Origin: Pelomonas sp. Root405
GTDB lineage: Bacteria > Pseudomonadota > Gammaproteobacteria > Burkholderiales > Burkholderiaceae_C
DNA: 64,000 bases
Direction: 5' to 3'
NCBI RefSeq assembly: GCF_001425165.1
Contig: NZ_LMDU01000011.1
Location: 620,058-684,057, forward strand
How positions within the stretch are numbered: the stretch's first letter is position 1; each line of letters opens with the position of its first letter. The translations under genes and the position numbers were made by a program. This document shows, in pieces, positions 1-9,351 of this stretch. The notes beneath the pieces are model-generated. The model saw only the letters and a list, made by a program, of their open reading frames with translations, was not told the DNA's origin and did not search any database.

Positions 1-1
1 G

Positions 2-232
2 CTGTCCATGATCGGCCTGCTCGGCGGCGCGCAGGTGGCGGCCCTCAGCGTCGACCTGGCCAGCGCAGGCAGCTTTGCGCTGGCCAGCAGCTGGGCCAAG
101 CTGGACTCGGTCAGCTTTTCGGCCACCGGCGGTTTCGCGCTCGACAACATCAGCGCCGTGCCGGAGCCCGGCAGCTTTGCACTGGCGGGCGCAGGCCTGC
201 TGCTGCTCGCTGCAGCGCGCCGTCGACGCTGA
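2..232 (+). CDS. PEP-CTERM exported protein, C-terminal part
   Basis: This is the 3' end of a gene that begins before the window, so only about 76 codons are visible. The C-terminus has the full PEP-CTERM sorting signal: a VPEPGS motif, a hydrophobic stretch rich in Ala, Gly and Leu, and a terminal RRRR cluster. In this family the tag directs an exported protein to the exosortase/EpsH machinery at the cell envelope. The visible upstream part is a serine- and alanine-rich beta-type sequence with no recognisable domain. A strong hairpin terminator follows 20 bases after the stop. The sorting call is secure; the function of the mature protein is unknown. Confidence 0.85.
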   Translation: MSMIGLLGGAQVAALSVDLASAGSFALASSWAKLDSVSFSATGGFALDNISAVPEPGSFALAGAGLLLLAAARRRR

Positions 233-251
233 GCGGGCAGCGGTGCCCCTG

Positions 252-275
252 AGGGCGGCTTCGGCCGCCCTTTTT
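252..275 (+). terminator. Rho-independent terminator
   Basis: A perfect 8-bp stem (AGGGCGGC / GCCGCCCT) closes a TTCG tetraloop and runs into a T tract. It lies just downstream of the PEP-CTERM gene stop and should end that transcript. The rest of 233-431 holds nothing else that I recognise. Confidence 0.85.
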
Positions 276-431
276 CATGGCGCCGGGCGGCAGCCGGACC
301 AGTGCGGGTATCGGGCGGGTATCGGGCGGATAAGGGCTTGATCGTGGGATGGGACCGCCTGCGCGCCTCGTATCCTTGCGCAGCTCACGATCAGCCATTC
401 CACGCCGCCGGCCATCCAGAAGGAAGAACCC

Positions 432-1124
432 ATGCGCTGCACCATCTGCGGATCCCAGAACTTCGTCCAGAACCATGTGCTGTGGGACGGCCTGGTCTCC
501 GAATGGCAGCTTGCGCCGCACGAGGCTCGCTATATCAACGCCCAGCAAGGCACTGCCTGTGCGCACTGCGGCGCCAACCTGCGCTCGATCGCGTTGGCCG
601 ATGCCATGCGGGCCTTCCTCGGCACGGACCTGCTGCTGGCCCAGGTGAACGTGCAAGAGCGCTGTGCCAACATGGCCACGCTGGAGATCAATGAGGCCGG
701 CACGCTGACCCCCTTCCTCAGGACCCTGCCCCGCTACACCTTCGGCGCCTATCCGGAAGTCGACATGCATGCGCTCCCGTATGCCGACGGCTCCTTCGAC
801 CTGGTGCTGCACTCGGACACGCTGGAACATGTGCAACACCCGGTCCACGCCTTGCGCGAATGCTGGCGCGTGCTGCGACCGGGCGGTGCGCTCGCCTTCA
901 CAGTGCCCATCGTCGTGGGCCGGATGTCCAGAAGCCGCGACGGTCTGGCGCCGAGCTACCACGGCAACCCGGCGACCGATACGCAGGACTACATCGTCCA
1001 TACCGAGTTCGGCGCCGATGCGTGGACACACGTGATGCAGGCCGGGTTCAAGCGCGTGGAGCTGCACACGGTGGAGTTTCCCAATGCCGTCTCCATGCTG
1101 GCGCGCAAGGACGCCGGCGCCTGA
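432..1124 (+). CDS. Class I SAM-dependent methyltransferase (type 11-like)
   Basis: The protein has 230 residues and probably methylates a small molecule or sugar using S-adenosylmethionine; the substrate is unknown. The N-terminus carries two CxxC pairs (CTIC near residue 3, CAHC near 43), a likely zinc knuckle. The methyltransferase core is visible as DGSFDLVLHSDTLEHV followed by a WRVLRPGGALAF strand-turn, typical of Methyltransf_11. The glycine-rich motif I is not obvious, so the fold is partly degenerate or shortened. An AAGGAAG ribosome-binding site lies 6 bases before the ATG. It is monocistronic and convergent with the next gene. Function beyond methyl transfer cannot be read. Confidence 0.75.
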   Translation: MRCTICGSQNFVQNHVLWDGLVSEWQLAPHEARYINAQQGTACAHCGANLRSIALADAMRAFLGTDLLLAQVNVQERCANMATLEINEAGTLTPFLRTLPRYTFGAYPEVDMHALPYADGSFDLVLHSDTLEHVQHPVHALRECWRVLRPGGALAFTVPIVVGRMSRSRDGLAPSYHGNPATDTQDYIVHTEFGADAWTHVMQAGFKRVELHTVEFPNAVSMLARKDAGA

Positions 1125-1137
1125 AACGCCGCGGAGT

Positions 1138-1529
1138 TCAGCCCGGCTTGTCGGCACCTGCGCGCAGCCGCTGCAGTTCGCCGGCCAGCCACTTCGCGCT
1201 TTCCACCGGCGCCTTGCCGCCGCAGCGGACAAGGTAGGGCTTGCCGCTCATGCTGCTGGCCGACGCACGCGCTCGATGAACTGCTCGGCGGTCTGCACGA
1301 GGTTCTTGCGCTCCAAATAGTCCAGCTTCTTCAGCAAATGCGCCCGGGCCTCGGCGCCGGCATGCCAACTGCCGTTGCGGTTGAACTGACAGCCGGAGGA
1401 TTGCAGGCGGGTGAGTAGTGCGTCGACTTCGGCGCGGGCGGTGGCGGGCAGAGGTGCGGCGTTGGCGACGGATGCCAAGGCAAGCAATGACGTCAGCACA
1501 AGGCGCATGAGGAAGTGACAGGCATTCAT
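1138..1529 (-). pseudogene. YfeK-like DUF5329 protein, frameshifted
   Basis: The first frame starts at 1529 (or 1508) with a signal peptide ending ASVANA and reads to a conserved TAEQFIERV block, then runs into a stop at 1248. The next conserved block, ASSMSGKPYLVRCGG, continues in another frame down to the stop at 1138. Enterobacterial YfeK has these two blocks fused as TAEQFI..VAS.SS.SGKPY, so one base is missing near 1266, where GTGGCG is expected and GTGCG is found. Restored, the protein would be about 130 residues, exported, and of unknown function. The lesion could be a true mutation or a sequencing error in a short G run. Confidence 0.8.
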
Positions 1530-1616
1530 GATTCGGACTCTTAAAAAAGTTCGGCACTCCAACGCACGCTCGGCGGCCAGAAACGTTGAGCTCACACCGT
1601 TCACCAACCGACTTCG

Positions 1617-3149
1617 TTAGGGATAGTCTTTCATCGGCGGCAGGCGCTCCACCGGAATTCGAAACGCCGTAACAGCGTAAGAGTCGGCTGGTCCCTTTTC
1701 TTTCGGCTGTACAAGCTGCCCACGGCCGTACAACACCAGATCACCCCCTTCAACAGCTGCGCCCTTGAAATCAAGCGCAGGTTCGTCTCGGCGCGTAGAT
1801 AGGCCGTCTTCTGCAGCGATAGATACCACCCACTCCAGCTGGCCCTGGCGCGTGAAGCGAGCCAGCAGTCGTTTTCCATCAACGCCTTCCCGCTTCATGA
1901 CAAAGAAGCCGTTGAATGCAGCATGCGTCCACCAATTTAAGTGCCCCTCGTTCCCCGAATCAAGTCGGATGAGCGTCGCCTCGCCGAGATCGATCAGTTG
2001 GTGGCCGTGGGGGGCGATGCCGTCGGCATTGCGTTTCGCGTTCTCAATATGTTCCGTCCACTCCTCTAATCGAATCGACGAGTTGAAGATGTTCCACTCC
2101 TCTTCCTTGCTGAGGTACACCGCTTGACCTGAGGCCCGCAATGTTGGCCACTCCGAAGCGCGGGTTGCCACTTCGCTCAGCGCGGTATTGGGTTGAATGC
2201 CGACCTCCGATAAAACTTGCGTTTGGGAGCGCGGTGGCGCACGGCGGGGGTTTCGCAACAAGTCCGCAAGTAGGTAGTGTGGCGCGAGGCAACGGGAAGA
2301 TCTAGGCGGTTGACCGGGCCGGCTCAGGCGATCCCCCAAGCCATAGCCAGCCACCGCGCTTGAGGTTAGTTGCGCAAGTACCTGCTCGCTTTTCGCGTCA
2401 ACTACCCGGACCCAACCGTGCCCCCGTGGCTCGTTGTCCTTGGCGCCCAACTCCTCAAGCCGGACTGCCGCGGAAGGCTGATCGATTTCTTCCGCCAACA
2501 GGCAGGTGTTTGGCAGAAAAGGGGCCGCCTGCCAAGAGGGCGCTGTAAGTTCGGGATGGCAAGTTGAATCTGAGGTCTTGCCAAGTTTCAACCGCACATA
2601 CGGCTTTTGCGTCCAGCCCGCTCTTACCCAGCCCGAGTTGCAACAGTCTTCACGGAAGATCGCCTTCGCTCTGAAAGGTTCCTCCGCGACCTTGACCTCA
2701 ACGAATTCCAGTCCGCGCTCGGAAAATAACTGGAGAAGTCCTGTCCTCGCGAGACTAACGGTGGTGTCAACGACATTCGTGGTTTCAATGACTTTCGGAA
2801 GCGTCGCGTATTCGGCTTCGCATGCCTCCCGCGCAGAGCGCCTCCAATCGTTCAGCGAACGCTGAGTTTCAGCGTCCCCGCTGATCTGGATGGCCCACCA
2901 ACCGAGGTAAGCGCCGCCCAAAATGATCGCCGCCCCAACGCCCTTCCCCCCACCAACTGCATACGCGACTCCCAGGACGACTGCAACCGCCACAAAGAAC
3001 GCGGCCAGGACGAGTCCGCCAAGGTCGAAATAGATCGGCGCAGCCGCGTTAGCCGCGCTAGAGGCCAACAGCCCGCAAGTAAAGAAGGCTTTGGGTGCGT
3101 GAACCGCCGCGTCAGACTTGCCAGTTGGAGATACCCGCTGCGCCTTCAC
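1617..3149 (-). CDS. Hypothetical membrane protein coupled to alpha-2-macroglobulin
   Basis: The 510-residue product matches no family I know. After a 35-residue N-terminus rich in small residues come two hydrophobic segments (about residues 44-66 and 70-90), then a long soluble domain with paired cysteines (a DCCNSG motif) and a C-terminal half rich in beta-strand patterns (for example LARFTRQGQLEWVVSI). The GTG start overlaps the stop of the macroglobulin gene as GTGA, so the two are translationally coupled and probably act in the same envelope process. In E. coli the partner of this kind of macroglobulin is PbpC; this protein shows no penicillin-binding motifs. Confidence 0.65.
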   Translation of the reverse strand: MKAQRVSPTGKSDAAVHAPKAFFTCGLLASSAANAAAPIYFDLGGLVLAAFFVAVAVVLGVAYAVGGGKGVGAAIILGGAYLGWWAIQISGDAETQRSLNDWRRSAREACEAEYATLPKVIETTNVVDTTVSLARTGLLQLFSERGLEFVEVKVAEEPFRAKAIFREDCCNSGWVRAGWTQKPYVRLKLGKTSDSTCHPELTAPSWQAAPFLPNTCLLAEEIDQPSAAVRLEELGAKDNEPRGHGWVRVVDAKSEQVLAQLTSSAVAGYGLGDRLSRPGQPPRSSRCLAPHYLLADLLRNPRRAPPRSQTQVLSEVGIQPNTALSEVATRASEWPTLRASGQAVYLSKEEEWNIFNSSIRLEEWTEHIENAKRNADGIAPHGHQLIDLGEATLIRLDSGNEGHLNWWTHAAFNGFFVMKREGVDGKRLLARFTRQGQLEWVVSIAAEDGLSTRRDEPALDFKGAAVEGGDLVLYGRGQLVQPKEKGPADSYAVTAFRIPVERLPPMKDYP

Positions 3150-6100
3150 TTCTTTTCCACCACCGCAATCTCCCCGTCCGCCTTCCCGATCCCCCTCACC
3201 TCCGGCCGATACATATCCTCCGCAAACGTCGCCGGCACCACGTACTTGCCCGGCGTCACCACGCGCACCAGATAGAACAGCTCCAGCGGCTGCCCCAACT
3301 GTGCGGCGGCCACGAAGCGGTCGTCCCGGTACTCGGTATGCACGATGCGCTCGTTCGCGTTGGCCTGGGCGATGTTGACGCCCTCCACCGTGAATTCGCC
3401 GGCCTTGGGTCCCTGGCTCAGGTTCAGGTTCTCGATCTCGAAACCGGCCGGGATGCGGTCGACGACCAGGCCGTCCTTGATGGCCTGCGCGGCCTTCACG
3501 CGCAGGCGGACGATGAACATCTCGCCGGTGGTGAACTGCTTCGCCGTCACCAGCTTGCCGTCGGTCGTGAACATCGCGCGCTCGACCGAGATGCGGTCGC
3601 TGGTCGGCGGCAGCGGCTTGGTCGGGTAGCCCTGGGCCGTGACATCCAGGTAGAGCGGCGCTGCGCCGTCGTTCTTCAGCGCAATGCCGGACTTCAGCTG
3701 GGCCAGCGCAAAGGTCTGCTGGCCAACGCCGCTGCCGGCCCAGGCGTCGGCTTTGGTGCCGACGGTCAACGCGGTCTTCCAGCCGTCGTCCTTGCCGGCG
3801 CCATTGGTCGCGGCCTGCACAGCGAGGAACAGCGACAGCCGCTCCTGCGTGGAGTAGTAGTTGCGCCTTTGGAAGTCCTCAGCCAGGTCAAACAGCAGGT
3901 TCTCGCGCTTCTCATGCGCGACCTTGTGGCGCAGCAGCAGCGCATAGGCCAGCGCCCGGTCGCGCACCTTGCTGCCGTAGTCGCCCAGCCATTGACCCCA
4001 GTAGTTGTTGGGGTCATCGGGCTGGTAGCCGTAAGGCCGCTGCATCGCATCGTCCAGTGCTTGCCTTGCGCGGTTCTCGTCGCCCATCAGCTTGAGCGCC
4101 AGGCTCAGCTGCACAAGAGGCAGCGGCGACAGCGCATGGCTGCGGTACTGGTCGTGCAGCGTGCGCAGCGTGGCCAGCGGCGCCTTCTGCTCGCGAGCGA
4201 GGATGTAGCCGGCGTGCGCGGCTTCGGCGAAGCGTTGGTGGGCCAGGCGCAGCGTCTCGGCGTCGCGCCAGTCGGCGATCCGGCCCTTGTCGTCGCGCCG
4301 CGGCGCCTTGGCCGGCGTGGTCTGCTGCGCGGGGCTGCGCTGGAACTGCTCCAGCAGGTTGTCCAGCGAGCGCTTGAGCATGGCCTCGGGCACCACGAAA
4401 CCGGCATCGCGCGAGTCCTGCAGGAAGCCGGTCACATAGGCGGAGAGCCAGCCCTCGTACGACCCGCTGGCCGCCCACAGGCCATAACCGCCGCGCGGCT
4501 GCTGCATGCTGGCGATGCGGGCGAAGGCACCGTCCAGCCGCTTGGCGCGCTCTTCTCGCGGCACGGGCGTCAGGCCCCAGCGCTTGGCGGCCTCGTCATC
4601 GATGAAGAGCAGCGGGTAGGCGCTCGACGTCGTCTGCTCCAGGCAGCCGTAGGGGTAGGTCAGCAGCCCGCGCACCTGGTCCTTGATGTCGATGGGCGGG
4701 GTGTTGGACACGCTCAGGGCAACGCTGGCCGATCCGGCCCAGAAGGCATCGAGCAGCGCCTTGTCCAGCGCCTGCGTGGCACCCGGCTCCAGGCGGATGC
4801 GGCGGCTCTCGCGCACCAGCGGCGTGGCGGGCTGGACCTGCAGCGCGGCCTCGCGCACGAGGTTGAGGGCGCCCGCGCTGACCTTCACCTCGATCGGCGC
4901 CAGCCCATACGCATCCAGCGCCTCAGCCTGAAAACGCAGGATCTGGCGCTGCTTGTCGGCGAGCTGCATCGGCTCGGCCGACCCCGTGATGCGCACGGGC
5001 CCGCTCGACGTGACCGACACCTTCACCTCCTGCGGCGCACCGCTGAGATTGGTCACGTCCAGCGCGATCGTCGCCTTGTCGCCGGGCGACACGAAGCGCG
5101 GCATGTTCAGCTCGGCCACCAGCGGCGCCGCGACGAGCACGTCGGCCTGCGCCGAGCCGTAGCTGTCGGCGCTGCTCACAACGGCCATCACGCGCAGCGT
5201 GCCGTTGAAGTCGGGCAGCTTGAGTTGAATCGTCGCCTCGCCCTTGGCGTCCAACTGCACGGGGCCGCTGAACAGGTCCACCAGCAGCACCTTGCGCGGC
5301 ATGCTCTGCGTGTCGCGCTTGCCGGCGTCGCCGCCGAAGCGCTGCTTGGCGGTGTTGCCTTCCATCTTCTCGATGAGGCGGCCATACAGGTCCAGCATGT
5401 CGGCGCCGTAGCGGTGCTTGCCGAAGAAGAAGTCCTGCGGGTCGGGCGTCTTGTAGTTGGTGATGTTCAAGATGCCGACGTCGACCGCGCTGACGGTCAC
5501 GATTGCCGCCTTGCCCGCCAGAGCCGGCACCTTGACGCTGACGGGCAGCGGCACGGATGGCTGCGTCTTGGCCGGCACGGTTAGCGCCACCTTGGGCTTG
5601 CGGTCCTCGCGCGTCAGCGGCAGGTGCACCAGGCCCAGCGCACGCGCCGGGGTCACGCGGTCGCCCTCACTGCCAGGGCGGAAGGCGGCCACGGTGATGT
5701 AGAGGTCATGCCGCGCCCAGCTCGCATCGACCGGAATCTCGATGTCCGTGCCACCGGCCTTCACGGCCAGGCGCTTGGTCCACAGGACGCGGTCGCCCTC
5801 CACCGTGACGATGGCCTCGCCGTCGTGCGGCGGCTTGATGGCCAGCTTGGCCACATCGCCCGGCTTGAAGGGCGCGCCCTTGAGCTGCAACTGAACGCGG
5901 TCCGGCCGGTTGCCGATGTCGTCGGCGTCCTGCGCGCCATAGCCCGCGTAGAAGCCATAACGCAGCGACAGGCCGGTATCGGGGTCGCTCACCTCCAGGC
6001 GGTAGCGGCCCCACCGCACGGGCAGCGCGACCTTGGTGCGCTGGGTCAGCGCCAGCGTGCGCGCCTCGACGAGTTCTTCCGTCACGTTGAAGCCCGAGTG

Positions 6101-8224
6101 CCAGCCACGGCCGTCGTCATAACGCCAATACCACTGGCGTTCCTCGTAGATCAGCTTGAGCTGCACCTGCTTGGCCGGCTTGAAGTTGCCGGCCGCGTCC
6201 ACGCGCACCAGCTCGAATTCGGCCAGGCCGTTCTCGGGCGACACATTGCGGTCGAACAGCGGGCGCGCGCCGATCAGCACGGGCGCCGGCCACCAGTTGC
6301 GCTCCAGCGTGCGCACGACCGGGCGACCGCCCGATTCCAGCAGGCTGAAGGCAGCGCGCAGCTTCATTGGCGACTTGCGCTCGCCGAAGGCGGTCGCGAT
6401 GTCCACGCTCGCCTTGCCCTCGTCGTCCAGCGCCTGCTCTTCCAGGTCCTGCCGATTGCGCGCCTTGTCGTCGGCCAGGTCGCCGAAGACGAAGCCCGGC
6501 AGCTTGGCCGGCAGCGGCATCACCAGACGCTCGGAGTACGCGCTGCCTTGCAGCCGGTTGCCCGCGGCGGGCGCGCCGTACAGATAGTCGCCCTGCACGT
6601 CCACCGTCACGCCCTCGCTGCCGGTCAGCGTGGCTTCGGGCGCAGTCAACGTGAGCTTCGTGCGCTCCGGCAAAAACTCCTCGACCTTGAAGGCCCATTG
6701 CGCATCCGGCTGCTTGGCGCCGGGGTCGATGCGGGCCTGCACGGTCCAACCGCCGGTGGGTGCATCGGCCGGGAGCGTGATGGCTTGCTGGTAGTAGCCG
6801 GCGCCCACCTTGCCGGGTTGAACGAGCTGCTCGACCAGCTTGCTGCCATCGGGCTTCTTGACTGTCAGCGTGACGGGCAATGGCTTGGGCAGCGGCTTGC
6901 CATCGGCGTCGCGCGCGAGCAGCGAGAGCTGGAACGTCTCACCCGGCCGGTAAAGGTCGCGGCCCGCGTAGACGAAGAGCTTGTTGCTGCGCGACGGGTG
7001 GCCGGTGGCGTCGAACTCGCTCAGGTCCAGCGCCGCATCGCGCAGCGACAGGACGGACATCTCCTTGCCGCCGCGCCGCGCGAGCACCGCGCGCGCCTTG
7101 TCCGTTTTGCCAGTGAACACCGCATGACCGTCGTTGTCGGTCTGCGCCTGCCCGATGGCCTTGCCGTTCTCATCCACCAGGCTCAGCTCAATGCCCGGCA
7201 GCGCGCGGCCGTTTTTCAGGGAGGTGGTGAAGACGTCGATCTGCGACGCATGCCGGCGCAGGTGCAGGCCGATGTCGGTCACGTAGTAATGCGTGACTTG
7301 GTAGTCCCAGCCGAAGCGGCCGGGTTGGTTCATGACGGCCACGTAGATCCCGGGCTCCTGCAGCTCCTTGATGCCCTCTACAGGCAGGAAGCTGACGTTG
7401 CGCCGGTTGGGCCGCGTGTCGGTCGTGAAGCGGCCGAGGTAGACGCTGTCGCTCATCGCGCGCAGCTCGTCCAGCGCCCAGCCGCCGACCGTCCCCTTCA
7501 GTCGCCGCTGGTTGTCGCTGTAACCGTCGTAGTAGGCGCCCTCGCCCTCTTCTTCGCCCGCATTGGCGTCGACATTGCCGCGATCACGCCGGCCGCCCAC
7601 CTGCTCCAAAAAAGCCGGCAGCGACGCCGGCTTGATGCGCAGGAACTGCACGTCCACCTCGGGCGTGTTGATGGTCACCACCGGCAGGCCGCCGTTCTGG
7701 CCGGCCGGCAGCACCAGGCCGCGGCTGGCGAAGTAGTAGCTGTCGGGCATGGCCTCGCTGACAGCGTCGCAGGCCTGCGCGGTCGCCAGCTTGGCGCCGC
7801 CGCGCGCGGCCAGGTCGGCGTTGAAGGCGAACTTGAAGCTGCGGTCCGGCGTGACGAAGGGAAGGTAGAGCACGCGCGGGTTGTCGCCCAGCACCCAGCG
7901 GGCAGGCAGCGGCTTGAAGCTGGTGGCCGGCGGCGGTGTCTTCTTGTCGCCTTCCACGGTCGGCGCAGCACCTTCCTGCGCGGTGACGAGGGCGCCGAAA
8001 TCCTGCTTGGCATCCAGCGGCTGCGTGAAGCTCAGCGCGATGGCCGGCGATCCGTCGAACAGCCGCGCCTTGCAGTCCAGCAGCGCAAAGGCCGCCTGCT
8101 CGCCGCCGATCTCGGCGCTGCTCGGCAGGCCGGGCTCGGACTGACGTTGCCAGGCCCACCAACCCGCGCCTGCCAACACGCCCACGCCCACCAGTGCCGT
8201 GACGGCCTTCTTCCAAGCGACCAT
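3146..8224 (-). CDS. Bacterial alpha-2-macroglobulin (YfhM-like), thioester type
   Basis: The product of about 1692 residues is a periplasmic protease trap of the alpha-2-macroglobulin family. Such proteins are thought to entangle proteases attacking the envelope and link to them through a thioester. The reactive motif GCLEQ is present (Cys near residue 1194), followed by the alpha-toroid (AYVTGFLQDSRDAGF and similar), with the receptor-like C-terminal domain at the end. Long repeated beta domains (MG1 onward) fill the first 1100 residues. The N-terminus is a membrane anchor (about residues 8-25) without a lipobox cysteine. GGGGGAG lies 6 bases before the ATG at 8224, a better start than the ATG at 8230. 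A coupled membrane-protein gene follows; no pbpC is seen. Confidence 0.92.
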   Translation of the reverse strand: MVAWKKAVTALVGVGVLAGAGWWAWQRQSEPGLPSSAEIGGEQAAFALLDCKARLFDGSPAIALSFTQPLDAKQDFGALVTAQEGAAPTVEGDKKTPPPATSFKPLPARWVLGDNPRVLYLPFVTPDRSFKFAFNADLAARGGAKLATAQACDAVSEAMPDSYYFASRGLVLPAGQNGGLPVVTINTPEVDVQFLRIKPASLPAFLEQVGGRRDRGNVDANAGEEEGEGAYYDGYSDNQRRLKGTVGGWALDELRAMSDSVYLGRFTTDTRPNRRNVSFLPVEGIKELQEPGIYVAVMNQPGRFGWDYQVTHYYVTDIGLHLRRHASQIDVFTTSLKNGRALPGIELSLVDENGKAIGQAQTDNDGHAVFTGKTDKARAVLARRGGKEMSVLSLRDAALDLSEFDATGHPSRSNKLFVYAGRDLYRPGETFQLSLLARDADGKPLPKPLPVTLTVKKPDGSKLVEQLVQPGKVGAGYYQQAITLPADAPTGGWTVQARIDPGAKQPDAQWAFKVEEFLPERTKLTLTAPEATLTGSEGVTVDVQGDYLYGAPAAGNRLQGSAYSERLVMPLPAKLPGFVFGDLADDKARNRQDLEEQALDDEGKASVDIATAFGERKSPMKLRAAFSLLESGGRPVVRTLERNWWPAPVLIGARPLFDRNVSPENGLAEFELVRVDAAGNFKPAKQVQLKLIYEERQWYWRYDDGRGWHSGFNVTEELVEARTLALTQRTKVALPVRWGRYRLEVSDPDTGLSLRYGFYAGYGAQDADDIGNRPDRVQLQLKGAPFKPGDVAKLAIKPPHDGEAIVTVEGDRVLWTKRLAVKAGGTDIEIPVDASWARHDLYITVAAFRPGSEGDRVTPARALGLVHLPLTREDRKPKVALTVPAKTQPSVPLPVSVKVPALAGKAAIVTVSAVDVGILNITNYKTPDPQDFFFGKHRYGADMLDLYGRLIEKMEGNTAKQRFGGDAGKRDTQSMPRKVLLVDLFSGPVQLDAKGEATIQLKLPDFNGTLRVMAVVSSADSYGSAQADVLVAAPLVAELNMPRFVSPGDKATIALDVTNLSGAPQEVKVSVTSSGPVRITGSAEPMQLADKQRQILRFQAEALDAYGLAPIEVKVSAGALNLVREAALQVQPATPLVRESRRIRLEPGATQALDKALLDAFWAGSASVALSVSNTPPIDIKDQVRGLLTYPYGCLEQTTSSAYPLLFIDDEAAKRWGLTPVPREERAKRLDGAFARIASMQQPRGGYGLWAASGSYEGWLSAYVTGFLQDSRDAGFVVPEAMLKRSLDNLLEQFQRSPAQQTTPAKAPRRDDKGRIADWRDAETLRLAHQRFAEAAHAGYILAREQKAPLATLRTLHDQYRSHALSPLPLVQLSLALKLMGDENRARQALDDAMQRPYGYQPDDPNNYWGQWLGDYGSKVRDRALAYALLLRHKVAHEKRENLLFDLAEDFQRRNYYSTQERLSLFLAVQAATNGAGKDDGWKTALTVGTKADAWAGSGVGQQTFALAQLKSGIALKNDGAAPLYLDVTAQGYPTKPLPPTSDRISVERAMFTTDGKLVTAKQFTTGEMFIVRLRVKAAQAIKDGLVVDRIPAGFEIENLNLSQGPKAGEFTVEGVNIAQANANERIVHTEYRDDRFVAAAQLGQPLELFYLVRVVTPGKYVVPATFAEDMYRPEVRGIGKADGEIAVVEKK

Positions 8225-8412
8225 GTCCATCTCCCCCGCTATGTGGCGCGGAGTTTAGGGACAGCCCAGCGTGGCGCTGGACCCGCCGTTTCATCCTCAA
8301 CCGGTGGCTCGGCGTCCTAGGGGGAACCGCCTCGCATCGATTGACCCCCTTGCCGCACGGGCGTAGAACGCCCTGAGCTCGGAAGTTCGCCGGGCAGTCA
8401 AGGAGAGGTTCC

Positions 8413-9327
8413 ATGAAATTCCGACACCTCCTGGTGGGCCTGACGGCCCTCGGCTGCGCCTTCGCGGCCACCGCAGCGTCCACGATTGCCAACACATCGG
8501 CCAGTGCCCTCGGCAAGGCGACCGACCCGCCGTTTGTCGACCTCGACACCGGCACGTTCAGCTCCTCGTCATCCGCCAGCGGCAATGGCGCCGGCGCCAC
8601 GGCCGACGCCTCGGTGCAGCTGGGCGTCATCAAGCTCTACGCCTCCAGCTTCGGCGGCGCCGGCAACAGCATCGGCGACGCCCATGCCGGTGCTTCCTAC
8701 GGGGAAGACATCACCATCAGCTCCGCCGGCTTCAACGGCATGCAGGCCAAGGTCAAGATGGGCGTCACGCTGCAAGGCCTGATCGACCCGACCGGCGGCG
8801 GCTACGGCTCGGTGGACTTCTTCTTCGGCGTGGGCAGCAACACCAATTCATTTCTGGGCACGTGGACGGCGAACTCCAATCCGGCCTTCCCGGGCGGCTT
8901 CCCGGTGGCCAACGTCAGCGCCGTCGCCGGCGGCCCGCTGTACTACTCGGGCATCCACGAGATCACGGCCAACATCACGCTGGGTTCGGTCTTCACGGTC
9001 ATCGAGCGCCTCAGGCTGCACACCCACAAGGTCGACTGCGGCGGCACCGACCTGCAGTGCAGCTTCAGCGCCGCCGGCTCGGCGACCGCGGATTTCGGGC
9101 ACTCCTCCTACTGGAACGGCATCTCCGCGATCTCCGTGCTCGACCCCAACTCCGGCCTGTATGTGCCGGCAGACCTGTCGCTGTTCAGCGTCTCATCGCC
9201 CTCCGGGCTGGACTGGACCAAGTCCTTCGCCCCGGTGCCGGAGCCGTCCACGCTGTGGCTGATGGCCGTGGGCGGCCTTGTCGCCGGCTGGCGTTGCCGC
9301 CGCGCGGCCCGGCCGACCTCGACGTAA
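8413..9327 (+). CDS. PEP-CTERM domain protein
   Basis: The protein has 304 residues with a signal peptide (LLVGLTALGCAFAATAA) and a C-terminal PEP-CTERM tag: VPEPSTLWLMAVGG, a hydrophobic helix and a WRCRRAARP basic end. The body is rich in Gly, Ser, Ala and Thr and looks like a beta-rich secreted domain without a named family; a pair of cysteines lies near HKVDCGGTDLQCSF. An AAGGAGAGG ribosome-binding site precedes the ATG. It is divergent from the macroglobulin gene across a 180-base gap that must contain both promoters. It is likely an exopolysaccharide-associated surface protein by analogy with the class. Confidence 0.85.
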   Translation: MKFRHLLVGLTALGCAFAATAASTIANTSASALGKATDPPFVDLDTGTFSSSSSASGNGAGATADASVQLGVIKLYASSFGGAGNSIGDAHAGASYGEDITISSAGFNGMQAKVKMGVTLQGLIDPTGGGYGSVDFFFGVGSNTNSFLGTWTANSNPAFPGGFPVANVSAVAGGPLYYSGIHEITANITLGSVFTVIERLRLHTHKVDCGGTDLQCSFSAAGSATADFGHSSYWNGISAISVLDPNSGLYVPADLSLFSVSSPSGLDWTKSFAPVPEPSTLWLMAVGGLVAGWRCRRAARPTST

Positions 9328-9351
9328 GCGCTGCCCGGTCGCAGCGCGGCG

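Noticed and set aside
3095-8320. Two long plus-strand open frames of 829 and 898 codons opposite the macroglobulin gene
   Set aside because: Shadow frames caused by high GC and biased codon use; their products are Arg/Gln/His-rich without any domain, while the minus strand encodes a complete known protein.
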